DNA of 64,000 nucleotides from Vreelandella titanicae BH1 (GTDB taxonomy: Bacteria > Pseudomonadota > Gammaproteobacteria > Pseudomonadales > Halomonadaceae): NCBI RefSeq assembly GCF_000336575.1, contig NZ_AOPO01000007.1, forward strand, positions 124,001 through 188,000, given 5' to 3'. The notes beneath the pieces were generated by a model, which was not told the DNA's origin, ran no database searches, and worked only from the letters and a program-made list of their open reading frames with translations. Made by a program: the position numbers and the translations under genes. The first letter of the stretch is position 1. Every line of letters starts with the position of its first letter. Shown piece by piece: positions 18,485-28,190 of the stretch.

Positions 18485-18529
18485 TTTGTAAGAAATCACT
18501 GACAGTTTTTGTAAGAGATCTCTTACAAA
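18485..18529. promoter_or_regulatory. 22-bp perfect palindrome with an upstream half-site before tssB
   Basis: Bases 18508-18529 form a perfect palindrome of half-site TTTGTAAGAGA. A further half-site TTTGTAAGA occurs at 18485-18493, 23 bases upstream. It lies about 225 bases before the tssB start in a 640-base gene-free region and has no T-run, so it looks like an operator. The regulator is unknown. Confidence 0.55.
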
Positions 18530-18751
18530 TGCGGTTTTTAAGAATTAGTTTTAATTAGCTTCTTTGATTGTGCTGCTAAAATTCGCGAAAAAGGTCGTAA
18601 AACACGTTTTCTTGAAAGTCTTCTTCTCTCAGATTGTCGCAATACCTGCTTAGAGCCATTTGGTACTTTCGGTGTAAATCCGGTACTTTCCCGCAATTAA
18701 TAAGCATTCTTCTTTGAATCGAAAATGTTCTAATTTTTACGGGCGAAAACC

Positions 18752-19261
18752 ATGGCTAAGCAAGGAACGGTCGCGCCGAAAGAGCGCATCAATATCAAGT
18801 ATGTACCCGCTACAGGTGATCAGCAGGCCGAGACTGAACTGCCGTTGAAATTATTGGTGGTCGGTGACTTCAAGGGAGGCGAGGAAGATACCTCCATTGA
18901 GGAGCGTGAGGCTGTTTCTGTTGATAAGAATAATTTCCAGTCTGTTATGCGCGAAGCGAACCTTGGCTTGCAGGCTGCGGTTCCCAATCGATTGCAAGAA
19001 GAGGGTGAAGCAAGCGATTTGGCCGTCAATTTGGAGTTTAAATCACTCCATGATTTTGCGCCCGACAGTATCGCTCGGCAGGTGCCGGAGCTGCGTAAGC
19101 TAGTCGAATTAAGGGAGGCGTTGGTGGCATTGAAGGGGCCGCTGGGCAACGTACCTGCTTTTCGTGATCGTTTGCAGAAGCTACTCGAAAGTGACGAAAC
19201 GCGTCAGCAGCTGTTGGCGGAGCTAGAGCTGCTTGATTCTGACCCTAATCGTAACGATTAA
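18752..19261 (+). CDS. tssB: T6SS contractile sheath small subunit TssB (VipA)
   Basis: A 169-residue sheath protein. It starts with the usual APKERINIKYVPATGD, followed by ELPLKLLVVGDFKGGEEDT and the coiled region ending VPAFRDRLQKLLESDE. TssB pairs with TssC to build the contractile sheath around the Hcp tube; ClpV recycles it. It is the first gene of the T6SS operon, with a 640-base leader region shared with the divergent hcp. No sigma-54 element was found upstream on this strand, so its promoter is probably of another type. Confidence 0.96.
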   Translation: MAKQGTVAPKERINIKYVPATGDQQAETELPLKLLVVGDFKGGEEDTSIEEREAVSVDKNNFQSVMREANLGLQAAVPNRLQEEGEASDLAVNLEFKSLHDFAPDSIARQVPELRKLVELREALVALKGPLGNVPAFRDRLQKLLESDETRQQLLAELELLDSDPNRND

Positions 19262-19314
19262 GCATTCTTATTTTCGTGCTAGTCCAGTAACCGGATTGTA
19301 TTCGAGGCATCTCT

Positions 19315-20796
19315 ATGAGTGATACGGCGCAAAAGAAAAGCCAAACGGTGGAAGCCCAGGAAGAGGTTTCTTTACTTGACCAAGTGATGGCGCAGACGCG
19401 TATGGCTCCAGCGGATGAGGGCTACGACGTTGCCAAGCAAGGCGTTGCCGCTTTTATTTCCGAACTGTTAAGCGGCGAGAACGCTGCCCCGCAGGTTAAT
19501 AAAGCCGTTGTAGATAGCATGATCGTTGAACTTGACCGGAAAATTAGTCGGCAAGTTGATGAGATTCTTCACGACAATAGCTTTCAGCAGCTGGAGTCTG
19601 CGTGGCGTGGCTTGAAGCTGTTGGTCGACCGCACCGATTTCCGCGAAAACATTAAGCTTGATGTGCTTCACGCCACCAAAGAAGAACTGCTGGATGACTT
19701 TGAGTTTGCTCCGGAAATTACCCAAAGCGGGCTCTACCAACACGTTTATGCTGGCGGGTATGGTCAGTTTGGCGGTGAGCCGGTAGCAGGGATTATCGGG
19801 CATTATGATTTCACCCCCTCGACCCCTGATATGAAACTACTGCAGCACACGGCTGCTGTAGGGGCGATGGCCCATGCGCCGTTCCTGTCAGCGGTGGCGC
19901 CTTCCTTCTTCGGCATCGATAGCTTTGAAGAGCTGCCCAATATCAAAGATTTTAAAGCCATCTTTGAAGGGCCTAAGTACGCTCGCTGGCGTAGTCTGCG
20001 CGAGTCAGAAGACGCGCGCTATTTAGGTCTGACGGCGCCTCGTTTCTTGCTGCGGATGCCCTACGACCCGGTCGAAAACCCCATCAAGACATTTAACTAT
20101 CGTGAAACCGTCAGCGAAGATCACGACCATTATCTTTGGGGTAATACGGCGTACCTGCTGGCCGAGCGCTTGACTGACAGCTTTGCAAAATACCGCTGGT
20201 GCCCGAACATTATTGGCCCTCAAAGCGGCGGTGCGGTTGAAAACCTGCCTGTCCATACCTACGAAGCGCTAGGCCAGTTGCAGGCTAAAATCCCCACAGA
20301 GGTGCTGGTAACGGATCGCCGCGAGTTCGAGATGGCCGAAGAAGGCTTTATTTCGTTAACGATGCGTAAGGGTAGCGATAACGCTGCTTTCTTCTCGGCT
20401 AACTCCGTACAAAAGCCCAAGGTATTTCCGAACACGCCCGAAGGCAAAGACGCTGAGACCAACTACAAGCTGGGTACTCAACTGCCGTATATGTTCATCA
20501 TCAACCGCCTGGCTCACTACATTAAAGTGCTCCAGCGTGAACAGATCGGTTCATGGAAAGAGCGTCAAGACCTTGAGCGTGAGCTGAATACCTGGATCCG
20601 CCAATACGTGGCCGACCAAGAGAACCCGCCCTCCGATGTACGCAGCCGCCGCCCGCTGCGTGCCGCCTCTATTCAGGTGTCGGATGTCGAAGGCGATCCG
20701 GGTTGGTACCAGGTGTCTATGTCGGTGCGCCCGCACTTTAAGTACATGGGTGCCAACTTTGAGCTGTCGTTAGTCGGGCGTCTCGACAAGGAATAA
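19315..20796 (+). CDS. tssC: T6SS contractile sheath large subunit TssC (VipB)
   Basis: A 493-residue sheath protein, the usual length. Typical motifs are FQQLESAWRGLKLLVDRTDF, SAVAPSFFGIDSFEELP and EGPKYARWRSLRESEDARYL, then LPVHTYEALGQLQAKIPTEV. The C-terminus ends PHFKYMGANFELSLVGRLDKE as in the family. It assembles with TssB in the cytoplasm. It follows tssB by 53 bases and precedes tssE by 15. Confidence 0.97.
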   Translation: MSDTAQKKSQTVEAQEEVSLLDQVMAQTRMAPADEGYDVAKQGVAAFISELLSGENAAPQVNKAVVDSMIVELDRKISRQVDEILHDNSFQQLESAWRGLKLLVDRTDFRENIKLDVLHATKEELLDDFEFAPEITQSGLYQHVYAGGYGQFGGEPVAGIIGHYDFTPSTPDMKLLQHTAAVGAMAHAPFLSAVAPSFFGIDSFEELPNIKDFKAIFEGPKYARWRSLRESEDARYLGLTAPRFLLRMPYDPVENPIKTFNYRETVSEDHDHYLWGNTAYLLAERLTDSFAKYRWCPNIIGPQSGGAVENLPVHTYEALGQLQAKIPTEVLVTDRREFEMAEEGFISLTMRKGSDNAAFFSANSVQKPKVFPNTPEGKDAETNYKLGTQLPYMFIINRLAHYIKVLQREQIGSWKERQDLERELNTWIRQYVADQENPPSDVRSRRPLRAASIQVSDVEGDPGWYQVSMSVRPHFKYMGANFELSLVGRLDKE

Positions 20797-20811
20797 GGGA
20801 ACCTCTCCATC

Positions 20812-21243
20812 ATGGCTATTAACCATGGCAGCCTGCTAGGTAGCCGTCTGTTTGAGCGTCTTGCGATGCCTGAACAGCCGTTAGCGCATGGGGAGGATGA
20901 GAGGCTGGCGGAAACTGTTGAGTCGATCAAACGACACTTAGTGGAGTTGCTCAACAGTCATCCGGGCAATAGCGCCTGTGAGCCTGAGTTGGGGTTGCTG
21001 GACTTCAATGATGCAACGATCGGCGTGCTGGATTTAGAGCTGAATATCCAGCGCGCCATTCGGCAATGCATCGAACGCTTTGAGCCGCGGGTTCAGCACG
21101 TTGAAGTTGAGTCATTACCCAATAATGGCGATCCCTTACAACTGCATTTTCAAGTACATGCCACCGTAGCGTTAGGGCGAGATAACGCCCACGCCACGAT
21201 CGACTTATTGCTCAATAATAAGCGCTATCAGTGTCTTAACTGA
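20812..21243 (+). CDS. tssE: T6SS baseplate protein TssE
   Basis: A 143-residue gp25-like baseplate wedge protein. The segment LLNSHPGNSACEPELGLLDF is the conserved TssE/gp25 motif (R/NSxxGxxxxxxxxGLxD), and VLDLELNIQRAIRQCIERFEPR follows it. It joins TssF and TssG to form the wedge that nucleates sheath polymerisation. Spacing to the neighbours is under 20 bases. Confidence 0.94.
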   Translation: MAINHGSLLGSRLFERLAMPEQPLAHGEDERLAETVESIKRHLVELLNSHPGNSACEPELGLLDFNDATIGVLDLELNIQRAIRQCIERFEPRVQHVEVESLPNNGDPLQLHFQVHATVALGRDNAHATIDLLLNNKRYQCLN

Positions 21244-21261
21244 TAGGCTTGCGAGGCCCGA

Positions 21262-23025
21262 ATGCTAAATCGCTATTACCGGGATGAGCTCAATTTTCTG
21301 AAGCGCCAAGGGCGAGAATTTGCGGAGGGCAACCCCGGCCTGAGTCGCTTCTTGTCAGAGCGCAGTACCGATCCTGATGTTGAACGTCTATTAGAAGGCT
21401 TTGCCTTTCTAACTGGCCGTATGCGCGAAAAAGTGGAGGATGAGTTCCCCGAACTTACCCATTCGCTGATCAGCATGCTATGGCCGAACTACTTGCGCCC
21501 GGTGCCTAGCATGACCGTGGTGCAATTTACCCCTACGTGGCATGCGCTGAGTACCCATCAGCTCCTGGAGCGGGGTACAGAATTGGCCAGTAAGCCAGTG
21601 GATGGCACTACCTGCATGTTCCGCACTTGTCATGACGTGACGCTCTATCCGCTCGAACATGCGGGGGTTGAGGCACGCCATACACGTGATGCCTCCATTG
21701 TTGAGTTGGCGCTTGATGTACATAGTGATCAGCCCCTCAGCGCGATGGGGATTGATACATTGCGTCTGCACCTGGGTGGAGACGCTTATACAGCGCGCAC
21801 GCTTTACCTGTGGATGAGCCACTACCTAGCGCGCGTAGAGCTGGAAATTGATGGCAAACGGCTGCCGCTGCCCAAGCAGTTGCTGCAGCCGGTTGGTTTT
21901 GATCGCCATCATGCACTACTGCCCTACCCGAGGAATGTGTATCAAGGGTATCGGATACTGCAGGAATACTTGTGTTTTCCAGAGGCTTTCCATTTCTTTG
22001 ATGTAACAGCCCTGAGCCAACACTTGCCGGCCATTCCCGCAGACAAAATTATTTTGCGCCTAGAGTTTGAGCGTACGTTACCGACCGACGCACGGGTGAG
22101 AGACGAGCATTTCGCTTTGTATTGCTCGCCGGCGATCAACCTGTTCTCTCACGATGCAGAGCCTGTTGATGTTAGCGGGGAGCGCAGTGAATACCGCATT
22201 CACCCCAATAGTCGATCTCCCGGCCACTATGAAATTTTTAGCGTCGATAAGGTGGAAGGCTGGTTAGAGAACGAGACCGGTAAAGGGCGCGGTACGCCGC
22301 GTGAGTACGTGCCTTTTGAAAGCTTTCAACACCAAGTCAAGAGAGACCGTGGCAACGATGCCTCCTACTACCGTCTTCGCGTGCGCGACAGCTTGCGCGG
22401 GGATGGGTTTGATCACGACATCTCCTTTGTGCGTGGCGATGAGCGCAGCTACATAGGCATGTCCGAAACCGTCTCGCTCGGATTGACGTGTAGTAATCGA
22501 GAGCTGCCTGAGCGTTTGACGGTAGGCGATATTTGCTACTCAACGGAAGAGAGCCCCTCGTATGCCATGTTTCAAAATATCACCCGCCCCACGCCAGTGT
22601 TGCGCCCCACGCTGGATGGCAGCTTGCTATGGACACTGATTTCTAATCTATCGCTTAACTACTTATCGCTACTGGAGCGTGATGCGCTGTGTTCTGTGCT
22701 GCGTGCCTACGATTTCCGTGCCTTGGTCGATAGGCAGGCCGAGCGAGTGGCTCAAAAACGGCTGGCAGGCATTGTTAGCATTGAAACCCAGCCCATTGAT
22801 CGGCTGAAAAGAGGGCTGCCCATTCGTGGTCTGCGTTCGGTCATGACGCTAGATCAAGATGCCTTTGGCGACGAAGGGAGTCTGTATTTATTTGGCAGTG
22901 TGCTGGCGCGGTTCTTCTCCTTGTACGCCAGCATCAACTCGTTTCATGAGCTGCATGTTATTAACCGTCAAAATCACGAGCGCTACAAATGGACCTTACA
23001 GTCGGGGCAACAGCCTCTGATGTAG
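21262..23025 (+). CDS. tssF: T6SS baseplate protein TssF
   Basis: A 587-residue baseplate wedge protein. The N-terminus NRYYRDELNFLKRQGREFA and LSERSTDPDVERLLEGFAFL, then EDEFPELTHSLISMLWPNYL, are the TssF (VasA/ImpG) signature. The C-terminal part has LFGSVLARFFSLYASINSFH, also conserved. It overlaps tssG by 37 bases, implying translational coupling; the two products form a 2:1 wedge complex. Confidence 0.96.
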   Translation: MLNRYYRDELNFLKRQGREFAEGNPGLSRFLSERSTDPDVERLLEGFAFLTGRMREKVEDEFPELTHSLISMLWPNYLRPVPSMTVVQFTPTWHALSTHQLLERGTELASKPVDGTTCMFRTCHDVTLYPLEHAGVEARHTRDASIVELALDVHSDQPLSAMGIDTLRLHLGGDAYTARTLYLWMSHYLARVELEIDGKRLPLPKQLLQPVGFDRHHALLPYPRNVYQGYRILQEYLCFPEAFHFFDVTALSQHLPAIPADKIILRLEFERTLPTDARVRDEHFALYCSPAINLFSHDAEPVDVSGERSEYRIHPNSRSPGHYEIFSVDKVEGWLENETGKGRGTPREYVPFESFQHQVKRDRGNDASYYRLRVRDSLRGDGFDHDISFVRGDERSYIGMSETVSLGLTCSNRELPERLTVGDICYSTEESPSYAMFQNITRPTPVLRPTLDGSLLWTLISNLSLNYLSLLERDALCSVLRAYDFRALVDRQAERVAQKRLAGIVSIETQPIDRLKRGLPIRGLRSVMTLDQDAFGDEGSLYLFGSVLARFFSLYASINSFHELHVINRQNHERYKWTLQSGQQPLM

Positions 23026-24008
23026 CGCTTGCCCCTTTGATGGCAAAGGCGCGGCGTTACGATTTTTATCAGCTAGTAGAGCTTCTGCATCGTCATCATG
23101 GCGATGACCTAGAGTGCGCTCAGCGAGGCGCGCCCGCTTTTGAGCGCGTGCGCTATAGCGCTTCAGCGTCACTAGGCTTTCCCAGCAGTGATGTGCTCTC
23201 ACTGGCTTTTCAGCCTGAGGGCCATTATGAGCTGGAAGTTAGCTTCTTGGGTCTGCAGGGGTCTCAGTCGCCGCTGCCCAGCTATTACCTTGAAACATTG
23301 GCACATGAGGCAGCCCACCACGACGGTGTTGCAGGCGATTTCCTGGATTTTTTCAATAATCGCTTACTGGCATTAGTGCACCGCAGTTGGCGTAAATATC
23401 GCCACTACATCCGCTATCAGGATGGTGCTAGCGATGGATTTTCGGCGGCCATTTTTGCTTTGGTGGGGTTGGCGGACAGTGACCTGCGCGTTGAGACGCC
23501 TATTAACTGGAGCAAGATGCTGGCTTATGCCGGTTTGCTGGCAGGCCGTTCGCGTTCACCCGAGGTCGTCTGCAGCATCGTAGGGCACTGCTTTGACCTT
23601 GATGATGTGCAGATTGAAGAGTGGGTACATCGCTGGGTTCAGATTCCGATGGATCAACGCAGCCGAAGCGGTATGGCAGCAATGACGTTAGGCAGCGATG
23701 TAGTGGCCGGTGAGCGCGTTGCTGATGTTAACGGCAAATTTGTGCTGGGTTTATTTGGTCTTACTTTGGAGCGTTTTCGCGACTTCCTACCCGATGGCAG
23801 GGAGCATGCCCCATTGCGCACCTTGGTTGAGTTTGTGCTGCGCGAGCCGTTGGCCTACGACCTAGAGCTAGAGCTGTTACCCAGCGCCGTAAAGCCGATG
23901 CGGTTAGGCGATGCTGGCACCTGCCAGCTCGGCTGGACCACCTTTGTTAATCCCGAGTCCGGCAGCGCCTCAAAACGCCGCCGAGTGCGTATTCAGATGA
24001 CAGGTTAA
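22989..24008 (+). CDS. tssG: T6SS baseplate protein TssG
   Basis: A 339-residue baseplate protein (VasB/ImpH). Recognisable parts are YDFYQLVELLHRHHGDD, VRYSASASLGFPSSDV, GLQGSQSPLPSYYLE and FLDFFNNRLLALVHRSWRKY, the usual TssG motifs. It starts within the tssF tail. With TssF, TssE and TssK it links the sheath to the membrane complex. Confidence 0.95.
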   Translation: MDLTVGATASDVALAPLMAKARRYDFYQLVELLHRHHGDDLECAQRGAPAFERVRYSASASLGFPSSDVLSLAFQPEGHYELEVSFLGLQGSQSPLPSYYLETLAHEAAHHDGVAGDFLDFFNNRLLALVHRSWRKYRHYIRYQDGASDGFSAAIFALVGLADSDLRVETPINWSKMLAYAGLLAGRSRSPEVVCSIVGHCFDLDDVQIEEWVHRWVQIPMDQRSRSGMAAMTLGSDVVAGERVADVNGKFVLGLFGLTLERFRDFLPDGREHAPLRTLVEFVLREPLAYDLELELLPSAVKPMRLGDAGTCQLGWTTFVNPESGSASKRRRVRIQMTG

Positions 24009-24011
24009 ACA

Positions 24012-25463
24012 ATGAACGCCAACCCAATTTCCGCTGTAACGCTGGTCATTGCCAATAGTGAGCGCCTAGAAGGCCGTTCGACAAGTAGTCATGTCTTTCA
24101 TGAAGTCGGCGGCACCCTAGGCTGCTCAACCGATGATGACTGGTTATTGCACGATCACGCCGGCCGAATTCGCCCGCAGCATGCCCAAGTGAGCAAAATT
24201 GACGGCAAGTTCTGCCTGATTGATAGCAGCGGGCACACCTTTATCAATCGCGCCACCCTGCCGATTGGGCGAAACCGTAAGGTCGCTTTGAGCGAGGGCG
24301 ATGAAGTGCTAGTCGGCGAGTACCGTCTTAAAGTGCATTTGGGTGATCGGCAGAGTACTCAACCCGGTGCTCAACCTCTGGCCTCGTTAGTCAATGAAGA
24401 GCAGGAGGCGGTAGATGCGTATGGCCGCCCGTTGGTTCAAGAAGACCAGCCGCTACGTGCGGAAGCCGCAAAAAAAGAAGATCCCATGGAGGCTCTTGGC
24501 GGGGTAGCGCGTGGAGTGGGGCACGAAGACCCAATGGCCGCTCTCGACCCTCGTGCTGCCAATGCTCAGCTTTCCGAATCCATTGAAGAGATGCCTGAGT
24601 TGCTTGGCTCCGAGCGGCGCGTTGAAGGAAGTGTGGGGCGTGACCAGCAAGAGCGGCGCGAAGGCGCTGTTCGCATGCCCGCGATCAAACGCAAGCTAGG
24701 CAGCCATTCACCGGACAGCTATTCACCAAGTAGTCATTCGCCAAACGGCTATACAGCAGGCAACCAGACAGAGAGGAGCAGTAGCATGGATGAGCGGGCA
24801 ATAGATGACCTCGAACGTTCCGTTGGCGAGCAGTTAGAGGATCGCTGGCAAAAGCCTAGTGGCCGTTCCCTTGGCCATGTGGGGGCCGACCCGCTATTAA
24901 GGGGGTTGGATATCGACATTCCCTTCCGTGATAGCGAAGAGCAGCAGGCGTTTCTTGAAGAAGCGGGCCATACGTTACGGGCTGCTATTAATGGCTTACG
25001 TGCTCTGCAGCAAACCCAAAACGATAGCAAATACCCCCTCCGGGATCGTCGTTTACAGCCTATCGAAGATAATCCCCTGCGCCTTGGCCAGGCGTACGAG
25101 GCCACTGTCGAGACGATGTTTTCGGCCCAGCGCAGCCCGGTTCACCTTTCGGCGCCCGAAGCAGTGGGGGAGTGCCTGCGTCATCAAGGCCATCACCAAG
25201 CGGCAGTTGAGGAAGCCATTGAGTACGCCCTAACCGCTATTTTGGATGCCTTTTCACCTGAAGCGCTGCTCAAACGTTTCCATGCTTATCGGGGGGCAGG
25301 CACCCGCATTGAAGATGAAAACAGCTGGGCCTGGGAAATGTACCGCCACTACTACCACGAGCTTAACTCAGGCCGCCAGCTAGGTTTCCAAAAACTGTTC
25401 TGGGAGGTTTTCGAGCAGGCGTATGACCAGTCTGTTCGTCGCCAGCAGCGGGAGGGCGCATGA
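24012..25463 (+). CDS. tagH: T6SS-associated FHA domain protein TagH (VasC)
   Basis: A 483-residue cytoplasmic protein. An N-terminal FHA domain spans about residues 20-110 (GGTLGCSTDDDWLLHDHAGR), with RIRPQHAQV in place of the usual ISRxHA phosphothreonine-site motif, so phosphopeptide binding may be weakened. A low-complexity linker with Ser-Pro-rich repeats (HSPDSYSPSSHSPNGY) lies near 235-255. The C-terminal 180 residues match the T6SS-FHA C-terminal domain (FSPEALLKRFHAYRGAGTRI). In other systems Fha adjusts T6SS activity after phosphorylation; no kinase or phosphatase gene is present here. Confidence 0.9.
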   Translation: MNANPISAVTLVIANSERLEGRSTSSHVFHEVGGTLGCSTDDDWLLHDHAGRIRPQHAQVSKIDGKFCLIDSSGHTFINRATLPIGRNRKVALSEGDEVLVGEYRLKVHLGDRQSTQPGAQPLASLVNEEQEAVDAYGRPLVQEDQPLRAEAAKKEDPMEALGGVARGVGHEDPMAALDPRAANAQLSESIEEMPELLGSERRVEGSVGRDQQERREGAVRMPAIKRKLGSHSPDSYSPSSHSPNGYTAGNQTERSSSMDERAIDDLERSVGEQLEDRWQKPSGRSLGHVGADPLLRGLDIDIPFRDSEEQQAFLEEAGHTLRAAINGLRALQQTQNDSKYPLRDRRLQPIEDNPLRLGQAYEATVETMFSAQRSPVHLSAPEAVGECLRHQGHHQAAVEEAIEYALTAILDAFSPEALLKRFHAYRGAGTRIEDENSWAWEMYRHYYHELNSGRQLGFQKLFWEVFEQAYDQSVRRQQREGA

Positions 25464-25999
25464 GCAAGGCCAAGAGCCTCGGGCTTGTTGGGGTGCTTTT
25501 AGTGCTGCTGTCAATCACGGGCTGTGCCTCGACCCGTGAAGCAGCCGGTAAAGCCTGGGAAGTCATGCTAGACCCCTCGATACCGGTTGGCTATCCAGAA
25601 GATCAGCCCACGCTGGTCGATTTAAGCATGGTCGCAGAGCCCGATGTGAACCCAAACATCGATGGCGAGGGGACGCCGCTGCGCTTTCAAATTTTGCAGC
25701 TTAAAGATGACTCCATGCTAATGGCGGCTGACATGGATCAGTTAAGTGAGGATATGGAGGCGGCATTGGGCACGAACTATCTGACCCATGACGACTTCAC
25801 CTTGCTACCTGGCCAGTGGAAATTCTACGAACCCTTCGCCATTGAAGAGGACACGCGCTATATCGGTTTGATTGCGTTCTACGCTGAGCCAAACGAGGCG
25901 GAGTGGAAGAAAGTCGTCAAAGTGAAGGCCAGTTCAGAGAATTATCACTTGCTGGTTCATCTGCGCAACAGTGAAGTAGAACTAAGGAAGGAAGAGTGA
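25460..25999 (+). CDS. tssJ: T6SS outer-membrane lipoprotein TssJ
   Basis: A 179-residue lipoprotein. The signal peptide ends in the lipobox SITGC with Cys22 as the lipidated residue. The mature part has the transthyretin-like TssJ pattern, including LRFQILQLKDDSMLMAADM and LLPGQWKFYEPF. TssJ anchors the TssM periplasmic domain to the outer membrane. It overlaps tagH by four bases and tssK by one. Confidence 0.94.
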   Translation: MSKAKSLGLVGVLLVLLSITGCASTREAAGKAWEVMLDPSIPVGYPEDQPTLVDLSMVAEPDVNPNIDGEGTPLRFQILQLKDDSMLMAADMDQLSEDMEAALGTNYLTHDDFTLLPGQWKFYEPFAIEEDTRYIGLIAFYAEPNEAEWKKVVKVKASSENYHLLVHLRNSEVELRKEE

Positions 26000-27333
26000 T
26001 GGCCAGTCGCAATCGCGTGGTATGGAGTGAAGGGCTATTTATCAAGCCGCAGCACTTTCAACAGCAGCAGCGCAGCCTTGAAGGGTTGATTGATACGCGG
26101 CTTAAAGGAGTTAGTCACTATCTGTACGGATTTTTGACCCTGGAGTTGAACAACGAGTTTTTAAGCTTTGGCCGGATTGCGATTAGCCGGGCGAGTGGTG
26201 TCATGCCCGATGGCGTTGCTTTCCAATTGCCTGAGGATGATTTAGAGCCTTCTGCACTGGAAGTTGTTGATGCGGGCATTACTAACCAGGTGGTGTATTT
26301 AGGCTTGCCGCTAGCCACGGATAGCGTCGGGGAAGTGCGCTGGCCCGATGACGAACTGCCTGCACGTTATCGCCTTTCGCCGCGCAGCGTGCGTGACCTC
26401 CACTCCCGCGACGGTGATATGGCCGACCTGGACGTGGCGCGCGTTTCACCGCGCTTGTTATTAGAGCAAGAAGACCGCAGTGGTTATGCCTGCTTGGCCG
26501 TTACGCGCATTCTAGAGCGCCGCCCCGACGGCAGCTTGGTACTGGATGAGCAATTTATTCCCACCTTAATGAACGTGCAAGCAGCGCCAAGCCTGCAGCG
26601 GTTTGTGGGTGAGATGGCCGGTTTGATGCGAGAGCGGGCGCGCAATATTGCTCAGCGGCTGTCGACGCCTAATCAGGCAGGCGTTGCCGACGTGACCGAT
26701 TTCATGCTGTTACAACTACTGAACCGCGCCCAGCCACGGTTTCAGCATCTGTCACGCTTGGGGCAAGTTCACCCGGAGCGGCTCTACGACACCATGTATG
26801 AAATCGCTAGTGAGTTGGTGACGTTTACCGATGAGTCGCGTTTGCCGCCTGAGTGCCCTGCTTATGACCATGAGCATCCCGAACGTGGGTTCCGGCCATT
26901 GATGCAGATGATGCGCCAAGCGCTCTCCACCGTGCTTGAACCCCGCGCTATCGCCATTCAGATACAGGCACGGAAATTTGGCTTACTGGTGGCGCCGCTT
27001 TCGGATACCAGCCTGTTCGAAACAGCCGAGTTCATTTTGGCAGTGCGCGCCGATATGCCTAGCGAGCGCCTGCGTAAGCAGTTTCTACAGCAAACCAAAG
27101 TGGCCAGCGTCGAGCGTATTCGCGACCTTATTAGTCTGCAATTACCGGGTGTGCCCTTGGAGCCGTTACCGGTGGCCCCTCGTGAGTTGCCTTATCACGC
27201 GGGCTATACCTATTTCCAACTCAGCCGACAAAGCGAAGCCTGGGGAATGCTGGATGGTGCAAGCGGTTTTGCCTTCCACGTGGCGGGCGAATTTCCCGGG
27301 TTGGAGATGCAGTTTTGGGCGATCAGGAGTTAA
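25999..27333 (+). CDS. tssK: T6SS baseplate adaptor TssK
   Basis: A 444-residue protein. It begins RNRVVWSEGLFIKPQHFQQQ, the invariant TssK (VasE) N-terminus, and contains LSRLGQVHPERLYDTMYEIA and SDTSLFETAEFILAVRADMP. TssK trimers connect the baseplate to TssL and TssM in the inner membrane. The ATG at 25999 overlaps the tssJ stop; a GTG one codon earlier is also possible. Confidence 0.96.
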   Translation: MASRNRVVWSEGLFIKPQHFQQQQRSLEGLIDTRLKGVSHYLYGFLTLELNNEFLSFGRIAISRASGVMPDGVAFQLPEDDLEPSALEVVDAGITNQVVYLGLPLATDSVGEVRWPDDELPARYRLSPRSVRDLHSRDGDMADLDVARVSPRLLLEQEDRSGYACLAVTRILERRPDGSLVLDEQFIPTLMNVQAAPSLQRFVGEMAGLMRERARNIAQRLSTPNQAGVADVTDFMLLQLLNRAQPRFQHLSRLGQVHPERLYDTMYEIASELVTFTDESRLPPECPAYDHEHPERGFRPLMQMMRQALSTVLEPRAIAIQIQARKFGLLVAPLSDTSLFETAEFILAVRADMPSERLRKQFLQQTKVASVERIRDLISLQLPGVPLEPLPVAPRELPYHAGYTYFQLSRQSEAWGMLDGASGFAFHVAGEFPGLEMQFWAIRS

Positions 27334-27336
27334 GCC

Positions 27337-28182
27337 ATGCAAGATATTGCCACGCATCAAGATGACGCCAAAAACGACTACCCGATGGGTGAGCCGGTTC
27401 GCCATGAAGATCAAATAAAAGACAGCGGCGTTGAGCAGTTGGTGCATAGCCATGCCCAGCACCTGAATGCTGACGAGGACTACTGGTTTCGGCTGCGCGG
27501 GCACAACTTAAACCCGCTGGTCGATGCATCGAGCAGCCTGCTGGGCATGGCGGTGCGCGTCCGACAGGTGGACGGCGCTGATGATCTCGAGCGCTTATAT
27601 CGTCAGGTAGTGGACGAAATTGCCTCTATCGAAATTGAGCTAACCGAACAGGGGTATGACCGCCCGACACTGCTCGCCTACCGCTATGTGCTTTGCTCGT
27701 TTATCGATGAAACCGTGATGGGCATGCCCTGGGGGAGGCAGAGCGTGTGGGCTGAGCACTCGCTGCTAGCGAGGTTTCATAACGAGACCTGGGGTGGCGA
27801 AAAAGTTTTCTCTATCCTCGCGCGGCTGCAGCAAGAGCCTCATCGCTATCGCGACATGCTGGCCTTTATCTATTTGTGCCTGTGCCTTGGGTTTGAGGGG
27901 CGTTACCGGGTGAAAACCCATGGTCGTGAAGAGTACGACCAGATTGTACGCGCGCTGGGCGATCAACTGGCGTCACTTGATGAGCCGCCAGATGAGATGC
28001 TGACCCAGCCACTTAGGCATGTGGTGAAAGGGCGTGGCAAAGGGATGCACGAGGGGTTACCGCTGTGGGCCATCTTTGCCCTGTTCGGCGTTACGTTGGT
28101 GGGTATTTATTTGGGGCTTTCTTGGTCGCTGGATCAGCAGGCTGAGCAAGTCAGAGCTTTACTCGATCAGATTTATCGTTAG
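27337..28182 (+). CDS. tssL: T6SS inner-membrane protein TssL (DotU/IcmH family)
   Basis: A 281-residue protein with the DotU fold: LRGHNLNPLVDASSSLLGMA, YRYVLCSFIDETVMGMPWG and FIYLCLCLGFEGRYRV. A single membrane helix near residues 245-268 (WAIFALFGVTLVGIYLGLSW) ends the protein, leaving a short periplasmic tail. There is no OmpA-like peptidoglycan-binding domain, so anchoring to the cell wall must come from another component. It forms the membrane complex with TssM and TssJ. Confidence 0.95.
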   Translation: MQDIATHQDDAKNDYPMGEPVRHEDQIKDSGVEQLVHSHAQHLNADEDYWFRLRGHNLNPLVDASSSLLGMAVRVRQVDGADDLERLYRQVVDEIASIEIELTEQGYDRPTLLAYRYVLCSFIDETVMGMPWGRQSVWAEHSLLARFHNETWGGEKVFSILARLQQEPHRYRDMLAFIYLCLCLGFEGRYRVKTHGREEYDQIVRALGDQLASLDEPPDEMLTQPLRHVVKGRGKGMHEGLPLWAIFALFGVTLVGIYLGLSWSLDQQAEQVRALLDQIYR

Positions 28183-28190
28183 GAGATAGC

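Noticed and set aside
18661..18700. Possible sigma-54 promoter for tssB at the repeated GGTACTTTC
   Set aside because: Neither copy has GG-N10-GC spacing (the second is one base short, the first lacks the GC), so I do not call it.
24012..25463. Phosphothreonine-dependent switch by TagH with a local kinase
   Set aside because: No PpkA/PppA genes are present in the cluster and the FHA signature is altered, so there is no sequence support.
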